From assembly GCF_039539605.1 (NCBI RefSeq), contig NZ_BAABDL010000093.1:1-18001 (forward strand): a DNA stretch of 18,001 nucleotides, written 5' to 3'. Under the pieces are notes generated by a model that saw only the letters and a program-made list of their open reading frames with translations, was not told where the DNA came from and ran no database searches. This document shows positions 1 through 6,914 of the stretch, piece by piece. Position numbers and translations under genes: made by a program. The stretch comes from Amphibacillus indicireducens (GTDB taxonomy: Bacteria > Bacillota > Bacilli > Bacillales > Amphibacillaceae). Positions within the stretch are counted from its first letter, which is position 1; every line of letters starts with the position of its first letter.

Positions 1-457
1 ATTGGTGTGGATACTTATAAATACTTTCTTCAGAAAGTCCAACTTTCTCTAGTAAGCCTGCAACCTCTAAAAGTTCTTCTCGCTTCGTCATCTTTTCATA
101 GTTTCTCAATGGTTCCGCAACAATATCAAGCACCCGTTTTTTCGGGTTTAATGATGAGTACGGATCTTGGAAAATCATTTGAATGTCTTTTCTGAAATCT
201 AACTTTTTATTGGCCTTATCATTCAGATCATTGCCTTGAAACAGCACTTGACCTGATGTAATGTCGTTCAAACCAATAATCGCTCGACCTGTCGTAGTTT
301 TACCCGAACCGGATTCACCAACAAGACCATAAGTCTTCCCTGCTTCAATCTGAAATGAAACCCCATCGACTGCACGAACAGCATCAATTTTGCGATTCAG
401 AATCCCACCTCGAATTGGAAAGTGAACGTTTAAATCCTTTACCTCAAGAAAGGTCAT
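1..457 (-). CDS. Oligopeptide ABC transporter ATP-binding protein, OppF/AppF/DppF type (partial, continues past window start)
   Basis: This is the N-terminal 152 codons of an ABC ATPase that should energise peptide uptake at the inner face of the membrane together with the preceding ATPase. I translated it by hand from the ATG at 457. It begins MTFLEVKDLNVHFPIRGG, has a Walker A motif GESGSGKTT near residues 47-55, and a Q-loop region FQDPYSSLNP near residue 100. The ABC signature and Walker B lie beyond the window edge. The start codon overlaps the stop of the upstream ATPase gene (ATGA), so the two are translationally coupled. A D-then-F order at the head of an operon resembles the B. subtilis app operon (appD-F-A-B-C) more than opp (A-B-C-D-F). 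If so, the binding protein and permeases should lie to the left, outside the window. Confidence 0.9.
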   Translation of the reverse strand, partial: MTFLEVKDLNVHFPIRGGILNRKIDAVRAVDGVSFQIEAGKTYGLVGESGSGKTTTGRAIIGLNDITSGQVLFQGNDLNDKANKKLDFRKDIQMIFQDPYSSLNPKKRVLDIVAEPLRNYEKMTKREELLEVAGLLEKVGLSEESIYKYPHQ

Positions 458-1464
458 TTTTGTTCAACCTCCTCTTCTGGAAAATGAAAATGTTGATAGC
501 ATGAGCAACGAACAAAGTGTCCTGGCTCAATTTCATGAAGCTCTGGATTGTCCTCATGCATTGAATCATCAATCCAAGGAATCCGGTCTTTAAAGCGACA
601 CCCTGTCCGTGGTAAGTTAGCCAATGACGGGACAATCCCTTGAATGACATGTAATTTATCTTGTTTAGATGTGTCAGTTGAGTTTGGAACTGAATTTAAT
701 AATGAGCGTGTATAGGGATGTTTCGGTTGTTCAAATAATGTTTGAACATCAGCGATCTCAACAATCTCTCCTGCATACATCACAGCAACACGATCAGCCA
801 TCTCAGCAACAACACCTAAGTCATGCGTAATTAAAATAATTCCTGCATCCATCTTTGCTTTTAGCTCTCGAATCAGATCTAATATTTGTGCTTGGATCGT
901 CACATCTAAAGCAGTTGTCGGCTCATCAGCAATTAACAACTCTGGATCATTCGCAATCGCAATTGCGATCATCACACGCTGACGCATCCCACCAGATAGT
1001 TCGTGTGGGTATTGATCGACAACATAATTTGGCCGAGGAATCCCAACCTGATTCAGCAAATCAATTACCCGGTCATTTAACACCTTTTTCGACAATTTTC
1101 GATCATGTAAAAAGAGTGCTTCCCCAATTTGCTCTCCAACTGTCATTAATGGATTTAATGCCGTTAATGGGTCTTGAAAAATCATCGCCATATCTTTACC
1201 GCGCACATCATTTAAGCGTGTGGCTGTCATGTCAATGACATTTTCATCTTTAAATAAGATTTCTCCTTCGGTTTTCGCGCGATTATGCAGGCGCATAATT
1301 GAAAAAGCTAACGCACTTTTCCCTGACCCTGATTCACCTACGATAGCTAAGACCTCGTTCTTTTTAACGCTCAATGAGACGTTGTCAACTGCCGCATAAT
1401 AATCATCGCGAATTCGAAAGGAGGTGTGTAAATTTTTAATTTCTAATAGTTTTTCGCTACTCAC
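454..1464 (-). CDS. Oligopeptide ABC transporter ATP-binding protein, OppD/AppD/DppD type
   Basis: This is the first ATPase of a peptide importer, 336 residues, the usual length. It has Walker A GESGSGKSA, a Q-loop region MIFQDPLTALNP, signature LSGGMRQR, Walker B LLIADEPTTALD and H-loop LITHDLG. The C-terminal oligopeptide-transporter extension contains GCRF near its start and ends GHFVRCSCYQ, so it keeps several cysteines. I chose GTG at 1464 because GGAGAGG sits about 6 bases upstream and the product then starts with the usual SSEKLLEIKNL. A longer reading from GTG at 1485 adds seven residues without a better ribosome-binding site. The gene overlaps the next ATPase by four bases. There is no permease or binding-protein gene upstream, so it appears to head the operon. 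A TATAAT on this strand at 1514-1519 is a weak promoter candidate with a poor -35. Confidence 0.93.
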   Translation of the reverse strand: MSSEKLLEIKNLHTSFRIRDDYYAAVDNVSLSVKKNEVLAIVGESGSGKSALAFSIMRLHNRAKTEGEILFKDENVIDMTATRLNDVRGKDMAMIFQDPLTALNPLMTVGEQIGEALFLHDRKLSKKVLNDRVIDLLNQVGIPRPNYVVDQYPHELSGGMRQRVMIAIAIANDPELLIADEPTTALDVTIQAQILDLIRELKAKMDAGIILITHDLGVVAEMADRVAVMYAGEIVEIADVQTLFEQPKHPYTRSLLNSVPNSTDTSKQDKLHVIQGIVPSLANLPRTGCRFKDRIPWIDDSMHEDNPELHEIEPGHFVRCSCYQHFHFPEEEVEQK

Positions 1465-1485
1465 TCTAAACCTCTCCTCTCTCAC

Positions 1486-2035
1486 TCTTTATCCTTTGAA
1501 TTTAATTAAGCAAATTATACAAAAGACCTAATGACTAATTATGAACACTTTAAAATAGGCTGACTGTCATCAATTCAAATAAATCTTCCAAGACAATGGC
1601 ATTGACAGTTAACCTACAATAAAAAACCTCTATTTTAGATATCACCTTTTAGAGATTAAAGAAATGCTTTTGTATAAACTTGTCTAAACGTGTCTACTTA
1701 TGTAGAAAATTATTTAAAGGACTGCAAAATACATCTAAATATAGACGTGCTTTAATTGCATAGAAAGAATTATATTGGATTGGATTAAAAAATGCAATAT
1801 TAATCGAATAATAAGATAATATTCGCAAATATGCTAATTTTCTGTTAAGTTTGACATGCGTTGTCTGACAACTGTTTTCAGTCGTTTTTAAAAATAAAGC
1901 TATTTTCAGAAATATTTCACATTTGTATATTTAAACAGACGTTATCCAATTTAAATTTGTGAAAGCTCTGTGTGTATTTTTCACCATTTAAGAAACATTA
2001 TGCTATTTTTCTTGCGTGGTATGACTTGACTATAT
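1486..2035. other. AT-rich gene-free stretch
   Basis: No credible ORF is present on either strand. I saw the period-10 TGT array (1671-1706), an imperfect inverted repeat 1558-1569/1603-1614 with a 33-base loop, a short inverted repeat around 1805-1825, and a TTGACA at 1850-1855 without a matching -10. Because a broken gene end lies just to the right (2036-2230), this stretch may be decayed DNA left after loss of the rest of that gene. No homology can be seen by eye to support that. Confidence 0.5.
1671..1706. repeat. Four TGTNNA half-sites at exact 10-bp spacing
   Basis: TGTATA, TGTCTA, TGTCTA and TGTAGA start at 1671, 1681, 1691 and 1701, each followed by four AT-rich bases. The spacing puts all copies on one face of the helix, as in binding sites of response regulators such as PhoP or WalR. 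The spacing differs slightly from the 11 bp usual for those, so no regulator is named. The array lies about 200 bp upstream of the peptide-transporter ATPase gene in otherwise featureless DNA. Confidence 0.4.
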
Positions 2036-2230
2036 AATGTAGCTGACTTTAGTGCTAGAATGGACTGAACAATTAAAGAAGTAGACAATGCCGATCAAGA
2101 AGAAGCGTGGTTTATCGTACCGACTGAAAATGTTTTTAAAAAAGGGACGATCCATATCATATTAGCTGTTACAGACAAAGGGACACCTCCATTAACAAGG
2201 TATCAACGTGTCATTATTGATGTAAACTAA
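2036..2230 (+). pseudogene. C-terminal remnant of a DUF1593 / Sde182-like protein
   Basis: Reading in one frame gives NVADFSARMD, then a TGA stop at 2066-2068, then TIKEVDNADQEEAWFIVP and, to the TAA at 2228-2230, a tail containing GTIHIILAVTDKGTPPL and TRYQRVIIDVN. That tail is what I recall as the end of the Sde0182 C-terminal domain found on DUF1593 nucleoside-hydrolase-like, cellulose-binding proteins. The TGA falls where relatives have Trp after ArgMetAsp, so a single G-to-A change of TGG explains it. The rest of the protein, normally several hundred residues, is absent upstream: the frame is closed by a stop just before 2036, and no start or ribosome-binding site is seen. A strong terminator follows directly, as expected for a former gene end. 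The family call rests on memory of the motif. Confidence 0.6.
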
Positions 2231-2231
2231 G

Positions 2232-2273
2232 AAAACACAGTCAGCCGATAAAATGTGGCTGACTGTGTTTTTT
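2232..2273 (+). terminator. Rho-independent terminator after the DUF1593 remnant, probably bidirectional
   Basis: A perfect 14-bp stem (2233-2246 with 2257-2270) has a 10-base loop and runs into T2268-2273. The A-run on the left side can act as a weaker U-run for the leftward HesB-like gene that ends at 2292. It therefore marks the former 3' end of the broken gene. Confidence 0.85.
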
Positions 2274-2291
2274 ATTGTGAGTTGCTTTCCT

Positions 2292-2588
2292 TTATTTCTT
2301 GTGATAATCGAAAGTTACCTCGTCTTGATCCTCAAGGTAATCAATTGATAGATCATGGCCGTCAAAAAACCAAAGATCATCATCTTCAACAAGAAAGTGG
2401 ACACCTTCTTTTTCAATCACGGTTCCTGTCCCAATCGGTTGATCAACCTTTAAAAATGCTAAAGCAAAGTTTTTTTGCACAGGGCTTGTCCCGTATATTT
2501 GTGGGAAAAACTTGACGTACTCATCTACCTGCACACCATAATCTTCTTTAAACCATTTTAAAGCTCGATCAGTTGCTTCTATTTTCAT
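2292..2588 (-). CDS. HesB/YneR-like small protein (iron-sulfur biosynthesis fold), no cysteines
   Basis: This 98-residue protein starts MKIEATDRALKWFKEDYG and contains VKFFPQIYGTSPVQKNF and VHFLVEDDDLWFFDGHDLSIDYL. It resembles the short HesB/YneR branch of the IscA-like fold in Bacillaceae. True A-type Fe-S carriers use three conserved cysteines and this protein has none, so a cluster-carrier role is unlikely and its function is unknown. AAAGGA lies about 9 bases before the ATG at 2588. It is a single gene, divergent from the trpS leader, and uses the hairpin at 2232-2273 as its likely 3' end. A TATACT on this strand at 2641-2646 is a possible -10 without a convincing -35. Confidence 0.8.
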   Translation of the reverse strand: MKIEATDRALKWFKEDYGVQVDEYVKFFPQIYGTSPVQKNFALAFLKVDQPIGTGTVIEKEGVHFLVEDDDLWFFDGHDLSIDYLEDQDEVTFDYHKK

Positions 2589-2718
2589 AATAAAAAAATC
2601 CTTTCAAGCTTGTATTTAATTGCTAACATATCCTGTCCATAGTATAACATGATTGCTTACTTTTAAAAGAATTTATGCTTGCTGTCTAGTTTTCTAATTC
2701 AAGTTATTTTTTGTCCGC

Positions 2719-2747
2719 TTGCCATACGTGTTCGAATTGATTATAAT
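2719..2747 (+). promoter_or_regulatory. SigA-type promoter of the trpS T-box transcript
   Basis: TTGCCA (2719-2724) and TATAAT (2742-2747) are separated by exactly 17 bp. Transcription would begin near 2754, just ahead of T-box Stem I. No other equally good promoter was seen between here and trpS. Confidence 0.75.
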
Positions 2748-2753
2748 ATGGGT

Positions 2754-2989
2754 AATTATATTCAATGCGTTGATAAAGTTGAGGATTCATAACCACTGGT
2801 TTGACAGAGAGTCTGATCGCTGAAAACAGACACCAAGCTATGATGAAATTGGGACTTTTGAGCAAGTATGTTCTTCATACCGTTTTGATCGAACGTTATC
2901 AGATCATAAGTGATCTCATTTTCCGAGATAATTAGGGTGGCACCGCGGACCATTCGCCCCTATCCAACAATCGGAACATGAGTTTTTTT
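2754..2989 (+). promoter_or_regulatory. Tryptophan T-box leader (tRNA-Trp sensing) of trpS
   Basis: The conserved T-box AGGGTGGCACCGCGG is at 2934-2948, and CCCT at 2958-2961 closes the antiterminator with AGGG 2934-2937. Stem I can be drawn: AAAGT 2775-2779 with ACTTT 2854-2858, CATA 2788-2791 with TATG 2839-2842, TGGT 2797-2800 with ACCA 2832-2835, and GTCTG 2811-2815 with CAGAC 2827-2831. The specifier triplet UGG (Trp) is at 2850-2852, one base before the basal helix, which matches trpS downstream. A further hairpin lies at 2866-2880. Uncharged tRNA-Trp should promote read-through into trpS. The usual terminator that re-pairs the CCCT strand was not found; see the separate terminator entry. 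Confidence 0.9.
2915..2989 (+). terminator. Candidate leader terminator whose arms flank the antiterminator
   Basis: CTCATTTTCCG (2915-2925) can pair with CGGAACATGAG (2972-2982) in 10 of 11 positions, immediately followed by seven T (2983-2989). GATA 2927-2930 can stack on it with TATC 2961-2964. The antiterminator therefore lies inside the loop, unlike standard T-boxes where the two structures share a strand. A hairpin AGATCA/TGATCT (2901-2916) overlaps the first two bases of the left arm and could compete with it. Confidence 0.5.
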
Positions 2990-3053
2990 GTTTTAGTTTA
3001 ACAATTAAAATGGAAATAAATATGTATATATCTATACTAACGGTCAATTCTCT

Positions 3054-3328
3054 CACTAGGTGATTGTAACGGAAGGTGGCGACTCCTTGAAAATAAAGGA
3101 CAATTTTCTGCGTGCGATGCATCGCTGTCGAAGCCTTCCTTGTCCAGCGGGAACAGCACGAGTCCGAAGATCCAGTAAGAAAATTAAGGAATGTTAGACT
3201 ATGAACGCCACGTTCTGTAGACTCGAGGCCGGGGAGGCAGGCTAAAATCGTCACGTCCTGTGACAACGCCTGCATGACCTACATCCTGTAGGCCCGAAAG
3301 CGTCCACCTGTAGTGAAAATCACCGGTG
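3054..3328. repeat. Roughly 275-bp element with terminal inverted repeats, possible MITE-like or structured-RNA repeat
   Basis: The left end 3059-3079 and the reverse complement of the right end 3304-3324 match at 16 of 21 positions, with the outer seven (GGTGATT) and inner six (AGGTGG) perfect. Inside are a 12-bp palindrome GCGATGCATCGC (3114-3125), hairpins GTCAC/GTGAC (about 3250-3264) and CCTACA/TGTAGG (about 3279-3293), and GGACAA/TTGTCC (3098-3103/3140-3145). It is more GC-rich than its surroundings and has no credible gene. Words such as GGCGACTCC, GCGGGAACAGCACGAGTCCG and AAAGCGTCCACCTGTAG recall dispersed intergenic repeats of Bacillaceae genomes, but that is unverified memory. No clear target duplication was seen. 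It separates the T-box from trpS. Confidence 0.6.
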
Positions 3329-3372
3329 TCATATTGAAACACTATTAAATAGAAAAAGGATTGGTGAAGGAA

Positions 3373-4368
3373 ATGGAAACAATTTTTTCAGGTATTCAAC
3401 CGAGCGGTTCACTCACATTAGGAAACTACTTAGGCGCAATGAAACAATTTGTCGAACTACAAGAAGATTATGATTGCTACTTTTGTATTGTCGACGAACA
3501 TGCGATTACCGTTCCACAAGAACGCCTAAAATTACGCAACAATATTCGCGAACTCGCAGCACTCCACCTTGCAAGTGGAATTGATCACAATAAAGCAACG
3601 CTATTTATTCAATCTGAAGTCCCAGCCCACACACAACTCGGCTGGATCATGCAAACCCAAAGCTATATCGGCGAACTTGAGCGAATGACTCAATTTAAAG
3701 ATAAATCAGCAGGTAAAAATGCTGTATCATCGGCATTACTAACATATCCACCACTAATGGCAGCTGATATTTTGCTTTACAATACGAGCTTAGTGCCTGT
3801 AGGAAATGACCAAACACAGCACTTAGAACTCACACGCGACTTAGCAGAACGATTTAATAATAAGTACAATGATATTTTTACCGTCCCACAAATCAAAGTT
3901 TCTGAAGTTGGCGCTCGAATTATGTCTTTACAAGAACCAACGAAAAAAATGAGTAAATCTGACCAAAATCAAAAAGCAACAATTTACATGCTTGATGAAC
4001 CAAAACGAATCGAGAAGAAGATCAAAAGTGCTGTTACGGACTCTGATGGTGTCGTCCAGTTTGATAAAGAAAATAAGCCAGGTGTCAGCAACTTAATGAC
4101 GATTCTCGCAAGTTGCACAAATCTAACATTGGACCAAATTGAGGAAAAATATCAAGGTGTTGGCTACGGTCAATTCAAACAGGATGTAGCAGATGCCGTT
4201 GTTGCAACGTTAAAACCGATTCAAGATCGCTATCATGAGATTATCGATTCACAAGAATTAGATGATATTTTAGATCATGGTGCAGAAAAAGCGAGCCGAA
4301 TAGCTAACAAAACATTAGCAAAAGCGAAAAAGGCAATGGGATTAGGCCGTGTTAAAAAACGTAAATAG
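3373..4368 (+). CDS. trpS: Tryptophan--tRNA ligase (tryptophanyl-tRNA synthetase)
   Basis: The enzyme charges tRNA-Trp with tryptophan using ATP in the cytoplasm. The 331-residue protein closely follows B. subtilis TrpS in length and sequence. It has the class I nucleotide-binding signature PSGSLTLGN (residues 10-18, the HIGH equivalent), the conserved GELERMTQFKDKS and LLTYPPLMAADILLY stretches, VPVGNDQTQHLELTRDLAERFN, and KMSKS at residues 192-196. I chose ATG 3373 because GGTGA at 3362-3366 is well spaced and the product then begins ETIFSGIQPSG. TTG 3361 and GTG 3364 in frame would add a few residues. It is a single gene controlled by the trp T-box, with an unusually long leader of about 620 bases because of the inverted-repeat element. 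Confidence 0.98.
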   Translation: METIFSGIQPSGSLTLGNYLGAMKQFVELQEDYDCYFCIVDEHAITVPQERLKLRNNIRELAALHLASGIDHNKATLFIQSEVPAHTQLGWIMQTQSYIGELERMTQFKDKSAGKNAVSSALLTYPPLMAADILLYNTSLVPVGNDQTQHLELTRDLAERFNNKYNDIFTVPQIKVSEVGARIMSLQEPTKKMSKSDQNQKATIYMLDEPKRIEKKIKSAVTDSDGVVQFDKENKPGVSNLMTILASCTNLTLDQIEEKYQGVGYGQFKQDVADAVVATLKPIQDRYHEIIDSQELDDILDHGAEKASRIANKTLAKAKKAMGLGRVKKRK

Positions 4369-4378
4369 TCAATAACCA

Positions 4379-4416
4379 AAGAACCCGAAAATCCATTCGG
4401 GTTCTTGTTATTTTTT
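4379..4416 (+). terminator. Rho-independent terminator of trpS
   Basis: An 11-bp perfect stem (4379-4389 with 4396-4406) with a six-base loop is followed by GTTATTTTTT. It begins about 10 bases after the trpS stop. Confidence 0.88.
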
Positions 4417-4512
4417 AAAACAATAAGATCAGCTTAATTGGCTGAAGCTCCTGTTCATTTATACAAGGAGAAACTTAAGTTAAAGCATGGAGCAACAGCC
4501 ATGATTTTAAGC

Positions 4513-5268
4513 TTATTTCATTCGTTTTACTGTCGTTTCAAGATCAATTTGATTCGCTCTTTTCCACAACTGTTCAAACAGAGGCTGCCCTTTAACAATT
4601 TTCCAGCAAAATTGTTCATGCCGATCTGACCAGCCATTAACAATATGATCGTAAAGTCTTTTCCATGCCGATTCAAAATTCAATTTCTGAATCAGCTGAT
4701 AATGATCAGGCTCCCATTCCGTTAACCAATAACGGAGTTCATTAAGATTCTTACCCACTTGTAATTGATCCAAAACGAGCATCATCAATTGTTTCAACTC
4801 ACGCTCGCGACGGTTTAAGCCGAGCATCATTTCCGGAGCTAAAGAAAACAAATCTTCTCTTTCATTTAACCGATTATTTTTCCATGAAAATTCCATTTGA
4901 CTCTTTGTTCGGATCATTTGAAAAACTCTCCGCTCATGACGCGGAATTAAGCGGCTTTTCTTGAATGGAATCCGGTAGCCCATCGTATCAAATGTGAGCA
5001 CCCCTTGACCGTCGGTAACAACGGCGGCATACTCAAGTGGTTTTCCTTTAACAATCGTTCGGTTTTCGATCATCACCAGTAGTTTTTCTGGTAAATCATC
5101 AAGGCTATTTTCAATATAATTGTATAAACTTTTTTCAATAAACAAAACGGGAATCCTATCAATTAACTCGATCTTATCCCGCTTCCTCCACTCAAAAAAA
5201 GGACAGACGTTATACCCTTTATCCTCACCATCAAACCAATTGACCCATATGTCATTCAAAACGAGCAT
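4513..5268 (-). CDS. yjbA: YjbA family protein (DUF3603)
   Basis: This is a 251-residue cytoplasmic protein of unknown function. It matches the B. subtilis YjbA pattern: an N-terminal NDIWVNWFDGEDKGYNVCPF, a middle RKSRLIPR-like stretch (here KKSRLIPRHERRV), then RRERELKQL and LDQL, LRYWLTEW, and a C-terminal GWSDRHEQFCWKIVKGQPLFEQLW. The start has GAGGG about 8 bases upstream. Its place between fabF and trpS, convergent with trpS, is the same as in B. subtilis. It is probably cotranscribed with the 65-residue membrane protein gene 59 bases upstream. Beyond its stop, CATGG/CCATG around 4487-4505 and TCAGC/GCTGA (4429-4445) are weak hairpins that might end the transcript; neither is a strong terminator. 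Confidence 0.9.
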   Translation of the reverse strand: MLVLNDIWVNWFDGEDKGYNVCPFFEWRKRDKIELIDRIPVLFIEKSLYNYIENSLDDLPEKLLVMIENRTIVKGKPLEYAAVVTDGQGVLTFDTMGYRIPFKKSRLIPRHERRVFQMIRTKSQMEFSWKNNRLNEREDLFSLAPEMMLGLNRRERELKQLMMLVLDQLQVGKNLNELRYWLTEWEPDHYQLIQKLNFESAWKRLYDHIVNGWSDRHEQFCWKIVKGQPLFEQLWKRANQIDLETTVKRMK

Positions 5269-5327
5269 TGAACAACCCTCACTTATTCTTCTTTACCAAA
5301 TAGTATCACCATTATCTGCAAATTTAT

Positions 5328-5525
5328 TCATTTTATTCGTTTTGATAATCGGTAATAGCCTGGGATCATTAAGATTAAACCAACGAAAAAAAGTTGACAT
5401 TCTGGTTGACTTAAGACAAATTGCCAATAACTTGTCCACGATAAACCTGCGGGAATCAGGTTCAAATACAAAATCATCATTGCCCCGCCTACAACGGTTA
5501 ATCCAAAACCAATTAAAAAGAGCAT
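5328..5525 (-). CDS. Small two-helix membrane protein, unknown function
   Basis: This 65-residue protein has two hydrophobic segments, about residues 2-27 (LFLIGFGLTVVGGAMMILYL) and 44-58 (QLFFVGLILMIPGYY), followed by a basic tail RLSKRIK. It has no signal-peptide cleavage site and fits a membrane hairpin with the basic tail inside. GAGGGGG lies about 8 bases before the ATG, so it is well translated. It follows the fabF terminator and precedes yjbA by 59 bases. I do not recognise a family. The equivalent interval in B. subtilis holds yjaZ and the app operon, so this gene is a lineage-specific occupant of a conserved neighbourhood. Confidence 0.75.
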   Translation of the reverse strand: MLFLIGFGLTVVGGAMMILYLNLIPAGLSWTSYWQFVLSQPECQLFFVGLILMIPGYYRLSKRIK

Positions 5526-5578
5526 CTTAATTCCCCCTCAAGCTTGTCCTTACAGTTATATTTTATGTAATACCAAAT

Positions 5579-5614
5579 AAAAAAAGACCTCTCACGTGTA
5601 ATCGTGAAAGGCCC
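5579..5614 (-). terminator. Rho-independent terminator of the fabH-fabF operon
   Basis: On the minus strand, CCTTTCACG pairs with CGTGAGAGG (nine pairs including a G-U) around a six-base loop, followed by seven T (5579-5585). It lies about 18 bases after the fabF stop. Confidence 0.85.
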
Positions 5615-5631
5615 TTGTTGATATACTAAAA

Positions 5632-6873
5632 TTAGTCCTGATATTTTTTGAAAACTAAGCTTGCATTATGACCACCGAAACCAAGTGAATTCGATAAAGC
5701 AACGTCAACTGTTCTTTCTCTTGCTTCGTTCGGAACATAATCTAGATCACAATCTGGATCAGGTGTTTCATAATTGATCGTCGGTGGAACAATTCCTGTT
5801 TCAATTGCTTTAATCGAAGCGATCGCTTCAACTCCACCTGCTGCACCTAGTAAATGACCCGTCATAGATTTTGTTGATGACATCATTAAATCATAAGCAT
5901 GTTTGCCAAAAACAGTTTTGACTGCGATCGTTTCAAATTTATCGTTAAAAGCAGTACTTGTACCATGCGCATTAATGTAATCTATATCATTAGGGGTTAA
6001 TCCTGCATCATTGATCGCTTGCTTCATCGAGCGTTGTGCACCTTCTCCATCAGGCGCTGGCGCTGTAATATGATAAGCATCAGCAGTTGAACCATAGCCA
6101 GCAATTTCTGCGTAGATATGTGCACCTCTAGCCAATGCTGAATCAAGTGATTCTAGCACAAGAATTCCAGCACCTTCTCCCATGACAAAACCATCGCGGT
6201 TTTTATCAAATGGACGGCTTGCTGTTTGTGGGTCTTCATTAAAAGATAATGCACGTGCAGTTGAGAATCCAGCGAATGACATATTTGTTAGAGGCGCTTC
6301 AGCACCACCCGCAATCATCACTTCTGCATCACCACGCTCGATCACTTTAAATGCATCGCCAATTGAATTGGTTCCTGTCGCACATGCAGTTACCGTACAT
6401 GAGTTCATTCCTTTTGCACCTAACTGAATTGAAATTTGACCAGCCGCCATATCCGGAATTAGCATCGGAACAAAAAATGGACTCACGCGACGATAGCCTT
6501 TTTCAATAAAATTATGAAACTGCTCTTCATACGTTGCCATCCCGCCAACACCAGAGCCGACCCAGACACCAACGTCATTCGCATTTGTTTCATCAATCGT
6601 AAGTTTGGCATCTTCAACAGCCATTTTAGCTGCTCCGACAGCATATTGCGTAAATAAATCCATCCGCTTTGACTCTTTCTTATCCATATATAATAGGGGG
6701 GCAAAATCTTTTACTTCTCCAGCAACCTTTGCAGGAAAATCATCTGGATTAACTTTTGAGACAATATCAATTCCTGACTTACCTTCAATTAAATGAGACC
6801 AAAATTGATCAACTGTTGAACCTAAAGGTGTAACTGCACCCATACCTGTTACAACGACTCGTCTTCGTCCCAT
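5632..6873 (-). CDS. fabF: Beta-ketoacyl-ACP synthase II
   Basis: FabF condenses malonyl-ACP with acyl-ACP in each elongation round of type II fatty-acid synthesis and is the cerulenin-sensitive condensing enzyme. The 413-residue protein has the thiolase-fold catalytic set: Cys164 in TACATGTNS, His303 in NAHGTST, and Lys335 and His340 in TKSMTGHLLGAAGG. It starts MGRRRVVVTGMGAVTPLG with a GGAGGAAT-like site upstream of the ATG. It follows fabH after 41 bases and is presumably in the same FapR-controlled transcript. Its length and all key residues are normal. Confidence 0.98.
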   Translation of the reverse strand: MGRRRVVVTGMGAVTPLGSTVDQFWSHLIEGKSGIDIVSKVNPDDFPAKVAGEVKDFAPLLYMDKKESKRMDLFTQYAVGAAKMAVEDAKLTIDETNANDVGVWVGSGVGGMATYEEQFHNFIEKGYRRVSPFFVPMLIPDMAAGQISIQLGAKGMNSCTVTACATGTNSIGDAFKVIERGDAEVMIAGGAEAPLTNMSFAGFSTARALSFNEDPQTASRPFDKNRDGFVMGEGAGILVLESLDSALARGAHIYAEIAGYGSTADAYHITAPAPDGEGAQRSMKQAINDAGLTPNDIDYINAHGTSTAFNDKFETIAVKTVFGKHAYDLMMSSTKSMTGHLLGAAGGVEAIASIKAIETGIVPPTINYETPDPDCDLDYVPNEARERTVDVALSNSLGFGGHNASLVFKKYQD

Positions 6874-6914
6874 AGTGATTCCTCCTTCTGCTACTACTGT
6901 ATTATTTTTAATCC

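Noticed and set aside
855..1238. 127-residue plus-strand frame inside the peptide-transporter ATPase gene
   Set aside because: It is antisense to a complete ABC ATPase with all motifs, and has no ribosome-binding site or recognisable domain.
1558..1614. Inverted repeat GGCTGACTGTCA / TGACAGTTAACC
   Set aside because: The loop is 33 bases, there is a mismatch and a G-U pair, and no T-run follows on either strand, so it is not called a terminator.
2255..2515. 86-residue plus-strand frame opposite the HesB-like gene
   Set aside because: It starts inside the terminator hairpin and is antisense to a gene with a good ribosome-binding site.
2916..3275. 119-residue minus-strand frame across the T-box end and inverted-repeat element
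   Set aside because: It runs through the T-box and hairpins on the other strand; composition is unlike a protein and there is no ribosome-binding site.
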